A stretch of DNA of 53,393 nucleotides from CAYPPG01 sp964412555. GTDB taxonomy: Bacteria; Hinthialibacterota; Hinthialibacteria; Hinthialibacterales; Hinthialibacteraceae. The position numbers and the translations under genes were made by a program. This document shows, piece by piece, positions 18,301 to 26,669 of this stretch; position 1 is the stretch's first letter; each line of letters starts with the position of its first letter. Where the stretch lies: contig CAYPPG010000054.1 of assembly GCA_964412555.1 (NCBI GenBank), forward strand, positions 1 through 53,393, read 5' to 3'. The notes under the pieces were generated by a model, which made no database searches, had not been told where the DNA came from, and saw only the letters and a program-made list of their open reading frames with translations.

Positions 18301-19165
18301 AAAATCCTCCGTCGGCGATGTGCTTGATGATTCCTCACGCTGGGGGAAAGGAGAAACACTATCGATAACTTGAAGCGATGTGAGATTGGGGAGATTGATT
18401 TCCGCAATGGCAATCAAAAGTTTTCCTTCCGGAGAAAGGGATAGTATTTCACCACCATTGTCCAGAATTTGAGCACGAAGTACTTGGAAATCCACATCGG
18501 GTGAAAAGGATCCCCAGACGAGAATTCGACCGTCCGCTGTAGTTTCTGCGATAGTAAAATCATTTTCATTAATATCCGGTGTCTCACCCGACTCGGCAAA
18601 GGGTTGAGATAAGTTCCCCATACTGGAAGTCGACGAATAAAATTCCAAACGAACCGGTTCAATATGGATAATCGGCACAGTCGGTAACGGTGTTGGTGTC
18701 GTTGTGTTTGTAGGTGTTAAAGTAGGTGTATGGGTCAATGTCGGTGTTGGTGTATTCGTTGAAGTCGGGACGGTTGTCGGATCGACCGGTTCCGGCGTAT
18801 TTGTCGGTTCTCCAGGCTCAGGTGTATTTGTTGGTTCCACCGGTTCGGGAGTATTCGTCGGTTCTCCTGGTTCTGGAGTATTTGTAGGCTCGCCTGGCTC
18901 AGGAGTGGCGGTTGGTTCTTCCGGTTCCGGTGTGTTGGTTGGTTCAACCGGTTCCGGTGTGTTGGTCGGTTCTTCAGGACCGGGAGTGTTGGTTGGCCCG
19001 GCTGGTTCGGGGGTGTTGGTTGGCTCGATAGGTTCGGGGGTATTTGTAGGTTGAACCGGTTCCGGAGTGTCTGTAGGTACAACCGGTAGTGGTGTATTGG
19101 TCGGCTCAATCGGCTCGGGTGTATTAGTAGGTTCCACCGGTAAAGGCGTGTTTGTTGGTTGAATC
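15310..19165 (-). CDS. Papain-like (C1A) peptidase half of a giant NHL-peptidase protein, 5' end lost in assembly gap
   Basis: In joined numbering (N-terminal half ends at residue 623), this half holds a Pro/Thr linker to about residue 765, a pro-region-like segment, then a C1 peptidase domain. That domain contains GSC960TC962W, catalytic H1117 in YHAMTIVGYDD, and N1145 in LITNSWGSNWG. Cys962 next to Trp is the likely nucleophile. A beta-sandwich follows (about 1180-1380), then a second Pro/Thr linker, then two jelly-roll-like domains resembling carbohydrate-binding modules to the end at 1889. It should be a secreted, multi-domain cysteine protease anchored on glycans or the cell surface. Gene callers will start it at GTG 19137, but that codon is inside the linker and is not a true start. 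The upstream part is the gene at 19266-21134. Confidence 0.85.
16260..16740 (-). repeat. Second Pro/Thr linker repeat region
   Basis: Degenerate repeats coding for PTNTPEP-type units and TPTPxP runs separate the peptidase and its beta-sandwich from the C-terminal jelly-roll domains. They are less regular than the first linker. Secreted bacterial enzymes commonly use such flexible linkers. Confidence 0.8.
18765..19140 (-). repeat. 27-base minisatellite coding for EPTNTPEPx nonapeptides
   Basis: About thirteen tandem 27-base units encode nonapeptides of the form xEPTNTPEP (variants PTATPEP, PTDTPEP, PTNTPLP) between the propeller half and the peptidase half. The array very likely continues across the gap, since the last units before and after the N-run are identical. 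Unit number may differ between strains. Confidence 0.9.
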
Positions 19166-19320
19166 NNNNNNNNNNNNNNNNNNNNNNNNNNNNNNNNNNN
19201 NNNNNNNNNNNNNNNNNNNNNNNNNNNNNNNNNNNNNNNNNNNNNNNNNNNNNNNNNNNNNNNNNCGGCTCGGGTGTATTAGTAGGTTCCACCGGTAAAG
19301 GCGTGTTTGTTGGTTGAATC
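19111..19320. other. Scaffold gap with identical 55-base contig ends
   Basis: Exactly 100 N (19166-19265) are flanked by the same 55 bases, at 19111-19165 and 19266-19320. This is what a scaffolder leaves when two contigs overlap by one k-mer of 55 but were not merged. Removing 155 bases (one copy plus the Ns) puts the two flanking minus-strand frames in register. Confidence 0.9.
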
Positions 19321-21134
19321 GGTTCCGGAGTAGGGGTCGGTTCAATGACATCCTCTAAAAACTGTACTGGTCCCGCATTTTCGAACGGGCCATAAAATGG
19401 TCCGCCGCTTTTGCTGATAAAATACACGCGAAACTGGTAGGAATGATCGAATTGTGGACCATCTCGAAATGATTCGGCAATGAAGTTGGAGGTCGTTTGC
19501 TGCCATTCAAGATATTCTGCATTTCCTGTCCCTGTACGTCCTAGAAACGTGAAATTCCCCCCATCGACTTTAATATAAACATGAATATCCCCAACATCCG
19601 AAAAATCGACGAGATCCGGATTGAAGTTCCAACGGACAACAAGTTCCTTGCTTTCGATGGGATCATAATCAATCGCATTACTGACATCGGCCAAAGAATC
19701 AACCGTATCGGAAACAAAAACCGAGTTCACCGGATTCACAGCAAGAGCAATAACGGCCAAAGTCGTTGTAACCGGTGGTTGAATTTGATCATCTACAGTA
19801 AATTCAAGTACATATGTGCCGGCCGCAAAAGGAGTAAAAGTAGGATCTTCGACCGTTGTCGAGGAAAATTGTGACAGGTCGACAATCGGTCCGGAACGAA
19901 CAGACCAATCATAAACATAACTTCCGTCTCCCCCCTCGGCGATCCCATCCAACTGAATGGGTACATTGACCGGTGTAATGCCATTATTTTGTGTCGTTTC
20001 CGCAGCAGCTGAAACCGGCGGTGCGACTGTAACCATGCGGATACAATGGTTTCGTGTATCCGTAATGAGAAGGTTGCCTGATGAATCAACTGTAATGCTG
20101 GAAGGATGATTCAAGGCGGCATTGACCGGTGAACCACCATCTCCCGAATAGCCTGCATTCCCATTTCCGGCGATAGTTATAATTTCCCCGGAAGTATCGA
20201 CTTTCCGGATCACATGATTCGCGGTATCCGCAATAAAGAGATTTCCAAGAGAATCAACAAATATATCCGACGGTTGATTAAGATTCGCATCAATTGCCAA
20301 ACCGTTGTCGCCTGTATAGCCACCGGTTCCGGTACCGGCAATGGTATAAATAAAGCCCGATAAAGGTACTTTACGAATTACATGATTTCCGGTATCGGCA
20401 ATAAGAAGTTCACCGGAATGATCCACGAAAACACCGTTCGGCGCCTGAAGTTTTGCACGTATGGCCGCGTCCCCATCGCCGGAATATCCGTTTTGGCCGG
20501 TTCCCGCGACCGTTGTGATAATCCCATTCGTAGAGACTTTCCGAATCACGTTGTTTCCTGTATCGGCAATGAAGAGATTCCCCTGTGAGTCGATCCCCAC
20601 ATCGAATGGTTTATTGAGGCGTGCTTCCGTGGCTGGATAACCGTCCCCGCTGTAGCCTATTTCTCCATTCCCGGCGACTGTTGTGATAATCCCCGAGTTT
20701 GAAATCTTGCGAACGCGATTGTTAAAGGTGTCGGCAATATAAAGATTTCCTGCCGCGTCCATGCAAATCCCGTTAGGATTGTTCAGAGCTGCGTTGATTG
20801 CAGGTTCACCATCTCCGGAAAATGTATTCGTACCGGTACCGGCAATGGTCGTGATGTTGCCAAGCGAATCGACAAAGCGGATTCGCTGATTCGTGTGATC
20901 GACAATATACATCGATCCCAAAGGACTGACAGCGATTCCCCATGGATAGGACAGGCTCGCGTCTTGAGCAGACCCTCCATCGCCAGAGAACGCCGGGGTT
21001 CCATTTCCGGCTATGGTGAGAATGAGTTCTATACTTTCTTGATTAGGGATGGCTTGAGAAACAGATTGCAGTGGAAGGCTGGCTAGTGAAACGGCTACGG
21101 TCAAACTCCAGACGAACAATGATGAGAATTTCAT
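19266..21134 (-). CDS. NHL-propeller half of a giant NHL-peptidase protein, 3' end lost in assembly gap
   Basis: 623 residues are readable before the gap. Residues 1-27 are a Sec signal peptide (MKFSSLFVWSLTVAVSLAS). About six NHL repeats follow (38-385), with TIAGTG..GYSGDG and NLFIADTGNHVIRKV cores, forming one propeller. A PKD/Ig-like domain (about 386-480) and an FN3-like domain (about 483-600) come next, then PTPTPEPIQPTNTPLP, the start of the linker. Joining across the gap gives one 1889-residue reading frame with the C1 peptidase half. An apparent in-frame continuation past the Ns to 18735 is an out-of-register shadow of the linker and should be ignored. The closest relative here is the all-NHL protein at 9539-12694. 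Confidence 0.88.
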
Positions 21135-21197
21135 AGATACGGCTCCCCTCTCTTAAAAAATGAAGACTTTATTAAATGGATTGAGAAATAACCAAGC

Positions 21198-21285
21198 AAT
21201 TTTCGTTCCGATAATATCGGTTCGAAAATTCCAGTCCAAACGAAATCGATTCATGAAAACTTGAGAAATCCAGTAGCTGGATTTC
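21198..21285 (-). promoter_or_regulatory. Two stem-loops in the leader of the NHL-peptidase gene
   Basis: GAAATCCAG (21265-21273) and CTGGATTTC (21277-21285) form a perfect 9-bp stem with a 3-base loop. A second hairpin pairs AATTTTCG (21198-21205) with CGAAAATT (21223-21230) and CCGAT (21208-21212) with ATCGG (21216-21220), interrupted by a TT/TT mismatch. Both lie 60-150 bases upstream of the minus-strand start. The 631-base region 21135-21765 contains no gene. Confidence 0.4.
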
Positions 21286-21534
21286 AAAAAGAAGGAGGAA
21301 GTCATTTGGCTTCAACATGATAGCAGAAAATCAATAAATACAAGAAAATCACGACTCTCTTTTAATAGAATACCTAAAAAAGTTAAAGTTCCAATACTTT
21401 CTGTCAAATTCTATGGAAAAATTTTCTCGTTGATAGCGATTCACAAACTTCTCATCAAGAATACTTACGTTGAGTTAAAAAAATTCTTTCCTACACTACG
21501 AATAGTAACCGTAACCATCACAAATCCCCTCCAG

Positions 21535-21705
21535 TTGTAATTTCATTCGTTACAATATAAAGGAATGTAAAGTACGATTAGGATAGAATAAATCTATTCA
21601 TCGCATATTTCAAAATTTTTTTGCTATTTGATAATCATCTTGATAATTTTCTGAATAGTCTTTAGAGTAAGATGCATTTTGTGTAACCTTTCGTTACACT
21701 TGACA
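21535..21705 (+). promoter_or_regulatory. Paired dyads sharing TTCGTTACA upstream of the esterase gene
   Basis: TTGTAA (21535-21540) with TTACAA (21550-21555), and GTGTAAC (21681-21687) with GTTACAC (21693-21699), are two inverted repeats that share the half-site TTCGTTACA. The second directly abuts TTGACA (21700-21705), a possible -35 box of the sialate esterase promoter; a clear -10 is not visible. They look like binding sites of one regulator. Confidence 0.35.
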
Positions 21706-21765
21706 AAAGACACATTTCTGGAGCTCAATAGAAGTTGTTTGACTAAAATCAGAAAGGAGCAAGAT

Positions 21766-23307
21766 ATGAAAGTATTTCGATTTTATTCATATTTATTCAC
21801 ATTTGCCTTGGTTATCGGTACAGCCGGCTTTGCAAACGTACAACCCAATTCCCTCTTTAGTGATGGAATGGTTCTCCAGCAAGGACAAGGAGTTCCTGTT
21901 TGGGGATCCGCGGATTCAGGAGAACGGGTAACCGTTGAATTCCGAGGACAAACCGTGAGCGCTGTTGCGGATACGGATGGACAATGGATGGTTCGCTTAA
22001 AGCCTTTGAAAGTCGGTGATCCAAGCGTGATGACCATTCGCGGTGAAAACACAATCGAAATCAAGAATGTGTTGGTTGGTGAAGTGTGGATTTGCAGTGG
22101 TCAGTCCAACATGCAATGGTCGGTCCGTGCCAGCAAAAATCCGGAAGAAGAAATCGCCAATGCCGATTACCCTAAAATCCGTCTCTTCTCCGTCCCCCGT
22201 ATAGTAGCCTCAAAACCGCAGTCGAATGTGAAAGCCCAGTGGGAAATATGCAGTCCGGATACCGTTCCCAATTTCTCCGCAGTCGCTTACTACTTCGGTC
22301 GAGAGTTGCACAAGAAACTTGATGTACCCATTGGTTTGATTCATACCTCATGGGGTGGAACGCCTGCAGAATCATGGACAACCCAGGGGACTTTGGAAAG
22401 TAATCCGAATTTTCAACCGATTTTGGATCGATGGGATGAATCGTATGAAAAATTCAAAGATGATGTGCGGAATTACTCTCAAAGCGTAAAAGAGTGGTTG
22501 AATGAAACCCATGACTTGGACCAACAGGGAGAGATTGTTCCGGATTTCCCGAATCCGCCGCGTGATCCGCGCCGGCATCCTTGGCGTCCCGCCGGTTTAT
22601 ATAATGCCATGATTGCACCGCTCATTCCCTATGCCATTCAAGGCGCAATTTGGTATCAAGGTGAATCCAACGCTTCGCGCGCCTACCAATACCGTGAACT
22701 GTTTCCGGCCATGATCGAAGACTGGCGTCGGGAATGGGAAGAAGGCGAATTCCCCTTCTTGTTTGTCCAACTAGCCAACTTCGAGCATCGCTCGACGGCG
22801 GAAACCGCTTGGCCGGAGTTGCGTGAAGCACAAATGATGACATTATCGCTACCCAATACCGGTATGGCGGTCACGATCGATATTGGGGATCCGACCAACA
22901 TTCATCCCAAGAACAAGCAAGATGTGGGGAAACGATTGGCATTGGCGGCGATGAAGATTGCGTATGATCAAGATATTGTATATTCCGGTCCGATCTACGA
23001 CTCAATGGAAAAAGAGGACGATAAAATCCGCATTCGTTTTCAACATGTCGGCAGTGGATTGATGAAAATTGGCAATGAACTGCAAGGATTCCAGATTGCC
23101 GGCAAAGACAAAAATTTTGTTCCAGCCGAGGCAAAAATTGACGGGAACACTGTCATAGTAAGCAGTGATAAAGTGGAAAATCCGGTCGCGGTTCGTTATG
23201 GCTGGAAAAAGAATCCGGAAAAGTGCAATCTTTACAATGAAGAAGGATTGCCGGCTTCACCGTTCCGAACGGACGATTGGCCTGGAGCGACGGAAAACGA
23301 GAGGTGA
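21766..23307 (+). CDS. Sialate O-acetylesterase, exported
   Basis: The 513-residue SGNH-fold carbohydrate esterase (SASA/DUF303 family) probably removes O-acetyl groups from sialic acid or other acetylated sugars in the periplasm. A Sec signal peptide covers 1 to about 24, followed by the typical opening NSLFSDGMVLQQGQGVPVWG. The nucleophile is Ser114 in GQSNM, WYQGESNA forms the second block, and DIGDPTNIHPKNK carries His380. Start: AGAAAGGAGC lies just upstream of ATG 21766; the longer frame from 21679 runs through the dyad and -35-like sequence and is rejected. It stands alone and is convergent with the Hsp70 operon. Confidence 0.92.
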   Translation: MKVFRFYSYLFTFALVIGTAGFANVQPNSLFSDGMVLQQGQGVPVWGSADSGERVTVEFRGQTVSAVADTDGQWMVRLKPLKVGDPSVMTIRGENTIEIKNVLVGEVWICSGQSNMQWSVRASKNPEEEIANADYPKIRLFSVPRIVASKPQSNVKAQWEICSPDTVPNFSAVAYYFGRELHKKLDVPIGLIHTSWGGTPAESWTTQGTLESNPNFQPILDRWDESYEKFKDDVRNYSQSVKEWLNETHDLDQQGEIVPDFPNPPRDPRRHPWRPAGLYNAMIAPLIPYAIQGAIWYQGESNASRAYQYRELFPAMIEDWRREWEEGEFPFLFVQLANFEHRSTAETAWPELREAQMMTLSLPNTGMAVTIDIGDPTNIHPKNKQDVGKRLALAAMKIAYDQDIVYSGPIYDSMEKEDDKIRIRFQHVGSGLMKIGNELQGFQIAGKDKNFVPAEAKIDGNTVIVSSDKVENPVAVRYGWKKNPEKCNLYNEEGLPASPFRTDDWPGATENER

Positions 23308-23346
23308 AAAAGAACGTGTAAATAACGTAAAAACCGGAGGAATTTG

Positions 23347-23396
23347 TTCAAGAAAGGTTCAACAACAGGATTTCACCAAGCGCACCCTTTCTTGAA
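23347..23396. terminator. Convergent-gene terminator hairpin
   Basis: TTCAAGAAAGG (23347-23357) and CCTTTCTTGAA (23386-23396) are a perfect 11-bp inverted repeat with a 28-base loop, between the esterase gene and the convergent zinc-ribbon gene. It overlaps the last codons of the latter. The long loop weakens the case. Confidence 0.5.
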
Positions 23397-23696
23397 GATA
23401 TATCGAATTCTTTGTTCGACAGCGTATTCGGAAAACCGCACCAGGAGATCGCCCATCGGAACCCTATGCATGGTTTGCGCTCGACGAGCCAGGGAAAGCG
23501 CTTGTTCATATTCTCCCTGCATGAGCCAATGGCGTGCTTGATTTCTCAGTTTCCACGCAATTTCCACAGTTTCCATTACAAAGGTTAAATCGGTTTTGCA
23601 TCGCCGGCATTGTCGCTCTGCATGAAATTTCAATCCGCAGGTGGGACATTTCAATGGAGGAGCATCAGGTATAGTGGGGAATGATTCAGAATTCAT
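23373..23696 (-). CDS. Zinc-ribbon plus TPR-like small protein, last gene of the Hsp70 operon
   Basis: The 107-residue protein has a zinc ribbon near its N-terminus (KCPTC...CRRC) and then two amphipathic helices of TPR character (ARHWLMQGEYEQALSLARRA). It begins at ATG 23696, 5 bases after the stop of the DnaK-like gene, with CGGAG upstream; a TTG at 23705 is less likely. It was probably co-transcribed with dnaK-like, grpE-like and J-like genes. The J-protein of this operon lacks the zinc-finger region of classical DnaJ, so this protein might supply a substrate- or partner-binding zinc module in trans. That role is inference. Confidence 0.65.
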   Translation of the reverse strand: MNSESFPTIPDAPPLKCPTCGLKFHAERQCRRCKTDLTFVMETVEIAWKLRNQARHWLMQGEYEQALSLARRAQTMHRVPMGDLLVRFSEYAVEQRIRYIFKKGCAW

Positions 23697-23701
23697 GGAA
23701 A

Positions 23702-25453
23702 TCAAGCTCCGACAAAATATAGAAGTTCTTGTAATTCATTGAGTTTATCTTCGTAATCTTGGTCTTCCGCCGCGAGCTGTTCGATTTGGTTGCACAGTTC
23801 TTCGGCTTCTTCTCGGTCATCGGCATGCATACGCTCAAATGTGGAACGGGCGCGTTTCAATAAGTCCTGGTGTTCTAGTGGTAATCCTCCCGTATCGGAA
23901 GGGGTTTCGTCTCCAGCGGATACGGAGATCAAATCACTCAAACGAGAGCGAGCTTCCGAGATTTCTTCAGGGGATTTAGGTTTGTTGGCGCCTTCGATTT
24001 TGATCGATTTTTGTAGACCGGTTTTTTTTTCTACTGCCGTGACGGTCAGAATCCCATTCAGATCAAGAGACATACGTCCGATAACGATATTCCCAGCCGG
24101 TACATTCGAAAGCCCTTCGATGAGAAACTTACCGATGTTCGTATTGTACCGGACATCATCGTCTTCCCCTTGGTAAATATCGACTTCCACGGCTTTCTGA
24201 TAGTCGACCATCGTTTCAAACTCTTCCGAACGAGTGACAGGCAATGGAGTGTTTCGCGGAATGATGCGAGCAAAGTGAAAAGGAGTCGGGAATCCTTCTT
24301 TCCCCATACTGACCGCTGCCATTCCGAAAGTATGCGGATTGATATCGACCAGTATTTGCTCGACTTCGACACCCTGTATACGAGCGGCAAGAATAGCGGC
24401 TCCCATGGCCACGCACAGATCAGGATGGATTTCGGAACGAGGCTCCTTTTGAAAATAATCCTGCAAGACAGAACGGACAAGAGGTGTTCGAGTAGAACCG
24501 CCGACCAATAAAATATCATTGATTTGTGAAGGCGTCAAATTTGCATCATGGAGCGTATGCTGGATACAATTTATCGTACGCTCAACCAACGAGTGAATCA
24601 TATCCTCATATTGATGACGGGTAAATTCCAAATCCAAGTGAATCGGTTTCCCGTTTTGATCGGCCAAATCTTCTTCAATAACATGAACAAACGGATGAGC
24701 GCTTAATTCGATTTTTGCGTGTTCTGCGGCATGAAGCAACCGATTCATGGCCCGTCGATCGGAACGGAGATCGAGTTGATATTGCTGGCGAATATGAGAA
24801 AGAAAATACTCGACGACCAGGCGGTCGAAATCATCACCGCCTAATTGAGTATCCCCTCTACTGGCAAGGACTTCTGTAAGGTCACCTTCATCCCGCACGA
24901 TCGAGACGTCAAATGTTCCACCGCCCAAATCATAAACGGCTGAATAGCCAGCCGGTTTTTCTTCTTCCAACATGGAATTTCGGAAGGCGAGAGAAGCGGC
25001 GGTTGGTTCATTGACAATTCGAACCACTTCCAATCCGGCGATTTCTCCAGCCGTCCGCGTCGCGTGACGTTGAATATCATTGAAATATGCCGGAACCGTA
25101 ATCACCACTCGGTTGATGGGGATTCCTAACTGATTCTCCGCCTGTTTCTTGAGGTGGCTCAGTATGAGAGCGGAAACATCTTCCGGTTGGAAAGAGCGGT
25201 CACCAAGGACAATCGTTTCCGTCCCTCCCATCATGCGCTTGACTGACTTGATCGTTTTATCCGGGAATAAAACATATTGATTTCGCGCCGGATGTCCAAC
25301 CAACAATTCACTGGAAGGTGATAATCCGACGTATGAGGGTAACAATCGATCGCCCTCGATTTCAACAATCCGGACATTGTTATCTAAATAAACCGCAATA
25401 AGGGAATTGGTCGTTCCCAAATCGATACCGGCGATAATATCTGTATGACTCAT
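23702..25453 (-). CDS. DnaK-like Hsp70 chaperone, accessory type
   Basis: The 583-residue cytoplasmic Hsp70 has a complete ATPase domain (GIDLGTTNSLIAVY near residue 9, the DLGGGTFDVSIV phosphate loop, VGGSTRTPLVRSVL) and a beta substrate-binding domain (NTPLPVTRSEEFETMVDYQ, LTVTAVEKKTG). The helical lid is shortened and ends ELQELLYFVGA without the acidic tail of housekeeping DnaK. It is about 50 residues shorter than E. coli DnaK. SD AAAGGATGGG lies a few bases upstream of ATG 25453. Neighbours are a GrpE-like gene 18 bases upstream and a J-like gene before that. It is likely a specialised Hsp70, with the housekeeping dnaK presumably elsewhere. Confidence 0.92.
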   Translation of the reverse strand: MSHTDIIAGIDLGTTNSLIAVYLDNNVRIVEIEGDRLLPSYVGLSPSSELLVGHPARNQYVLFPDKTIKSVKRMMGGTETIVLGDRSFQPEDVSALILSHLKKQAENQLGIPINRVVITVPAYFNDIQRHATRTAGEIAGLEVVRIVNEPTAASLAFRNSMLEEEKPAGYSAVYDLGGGTFDVSIVRDEGDLTEVLASRGDTQLGGDDFDRLVVEYFLSHIRQQYQLDLRSDRRAMNRLLHAAEHAKIELSAHPFVHVIEEDLADQNGKPIHLDLEFTRHQYEDMIHSLVERTINCIQHTLHDANLTPSQINDILLVGGSTRTPLVRSVLQDYFQKEPRSEIHPDLCVAMGAAILAARIQGVEVEQILVDINPHTFGMAAVSMGKEGFPTPFHFARIIPRNTPLPVTRSEEFETMVDYQKAVEVDIYQGEDDDVRYNTNIGKFLIEGLSNVPAGNIVIGRMSLDLNGILTVTAVEKKTGLQKSIKIEGANKPKSPEEISEARSRLSDLISVSAGDETPSDTGGLPLEHQDLLKRARSTFERMHADDREEAEELCNQIEQLAAEDQDYEDKLNELQELLYFVGA

Positions 25454-25471
25454 TTTTTCCCATCCTTTATT

Positions 25472-26299
25472 CTAGTACTTTTTGTGTTCGTTGTTACTAT
25501 TTTCATTTATGGTAGGCACTGTCACTTTGACCTCTGCAAAGCGAATCACCCGTTCCTCGTGAATGTATCCTTGCCGATAGATTTCGCTGACAAGATGATT
25601 GGAAGTGGAATCCGATTGCTCTGTTTCCACGGCTTTCATTGTCGATGGATTGAATTCCATCCCGCATTGCGCAATGGAAATCACATTCATTGTATCCAAA
25701 CGTTGACTTATTTTTTTTAAACTCAAGGATATCAAGTGAAGAAAATCCTCTTCTCGCTTCTTTCCGAAACGCGCAAAAAACCAACTGTTTTTCTGCTCGA
25801 CACGGCTTACATTTTGTTCTTCAAGGCGGCGAAGTTGATCATGGGTATCCAATAAAGGATCGAGCAAGAGAGAAAACGCTTCATGACGGCCTTCTTCTCT
25901 TCCTGCTTCCCGCTCGGATTTCAATGATTGTGACGTTAATGAATATATTTCTTTCTCCATTTTTTCAACGTGTTGAGTGAGTAAGAGGAGGTTTTCATCA
26001 AGTGACTTCGAAGAATCAGGACACTCCGTCAATTGTTTTAATGTTTGTTCCAGTTGATGAAACGACCGTCCTTGAAGAGAAATTTCTTGCCGCAACGCGG
26101 TTACAGATTCCAACAGCGTATAGAGATCAGGTTTTTGTTGATCCACTTGCGACTGCACTACATGATCCGGCCATTCTTCCGATTTCTGTAAATCACGAAT
26201 GAACTCAACAGCCAAGTGGAGTAGTGTTTCAGAACAATTGAAGTTGTCCATCAATTCTACTTGTTTTTCATCGAGTTTGCGTTCAAAAGGGGAATTCAT
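25472..26299 (-). CDS. GrpE-like nucleotide exchange factor with extended N-terminus
   Basis: The 275-residue protein has long coiled-coil segments (about 60-150) and a C-terminal GrpE beta-domain: GMEFNPSTMKAVETEQ, then IYRQGYIHEERVIRFAEVKV, matching the GxxFDPxxHEAV...GYxxxxRVLRxAxVxV pattern of GrpE. E. coli GrpE is 197 residues; here an extra N-terminal region of about 80 residues (LHLAVEFIRDLQKSEEW...) precedes the coiled coil. Its ATG overlaps the stop of the J-gene (ATGA), implying translational coupling. Exchanges ADP for ATP on the DnaK-like partner, by family knowledge. There is no strong Shine-Dalgarno of its own. Confidence 0.85.
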   Translation of the reverse strand: MNSPFERKLDEKQVELMDNFNCSETLLHLAVEFIRDLQKSEEWPDHVVQSQVDQQKPDLYTLLESVTALRQEISLQGRSFHQLEQTLKQLTECPDSSKSLDENLLLLTQHVEKMEKEIYSLTSQSLKSEREAGREEGRHEAFSLLLDPLLDTHDQLRRLEEQNVSRVEQKNSWFFARFGKKREEDFLHLISLSLKKISQRLDTMNVISIAQCGMEFNPSTMKAVETEQSDSTSNHLVSEIYRQGYIHEERVIRFAEVKVTVPTINENSNNEHKKY

Positions 26300-26646
26300 G
26301 GTTTTTCATATACGTCTCTTTTTTGTGTTTGGTACGGATTTTGAGAGGAATTCCTTTTGGCTTCCTCTTGGATCATGGAAAGCCATTGTTCCGCTCCGAC
26401 ACGGGGGCGTTCCTCGCTTTCTGGCAACCATTCAAGCAAGGATTGGTTTCGCTTCAAGCCGAATAATTTGAGATGAATTCGGTCCTGTTCACGTTTGATC
26501 TGTTCATAGGCTTCACGAATTCGTTCAAATGTCTTCGGATCCCGGTCAGGAGGGTGAAGACGGATTGCTTCCGTATAGGCTTTACGAACGGCTTCATCAT
26601 CCGTCTGATCAGGATCAAGACCTAAAGTTTGATAAGGGTCCAACAC
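26296..26646 (-). CDS. Minimal J-domain protein with HPP in place of HPD
   Basis: The 116-residue protein begins with a J-domain (LDPYQTLGLDPDQTDDEAVRK, helix II ending AIRLHPPDRDP, then TFERIREAYEQI) and has a short basic tail with no Gly/Phe or zinc-finger region. The loop reads HPPDRDP, so the Asp of the HPD motif that normally contacts Hsp70 is shifted or replaced. It starts with GTG behind AAGGAGG at 7 bases, and its stop overlaps the start of the GrpE-like gene by four bases. It probably stimulates the ATPase of the DnaK-like protein, but this needs a test because of the altered motif. Confidence 0.88.
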   Translation of the reverse strand: MLDPYQTLGLDPDQTDDEAVRKAYTEAIRLHPPDRDPKTFERIREAYEQIKREQDRIHLKLFGLKRNQSLLEWLPESEERPRVGAEQWLSMIQEEAKRNSSQNPYQTQKRDVYEKP

Positions 26647-26669
26647 GGGTAATCCTCCTTAAGAATCCA

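Noticed and set aside
18704..19054. Tandem 27-base repeats considered as a CRISPR array
   Set aside because: No unique spacers; the repeats are contiguous and in frame with a peptidase gene.
18735..19165. In-frame extension of the NHL gene across the N gap ending at 18735
   Set aside because: After the Ns the frame reads RLYRWNLLIHPSRL-like residues, the wrong frame of the Pro/Thr repeat. The true frame is the one that codes PTNTPEP.
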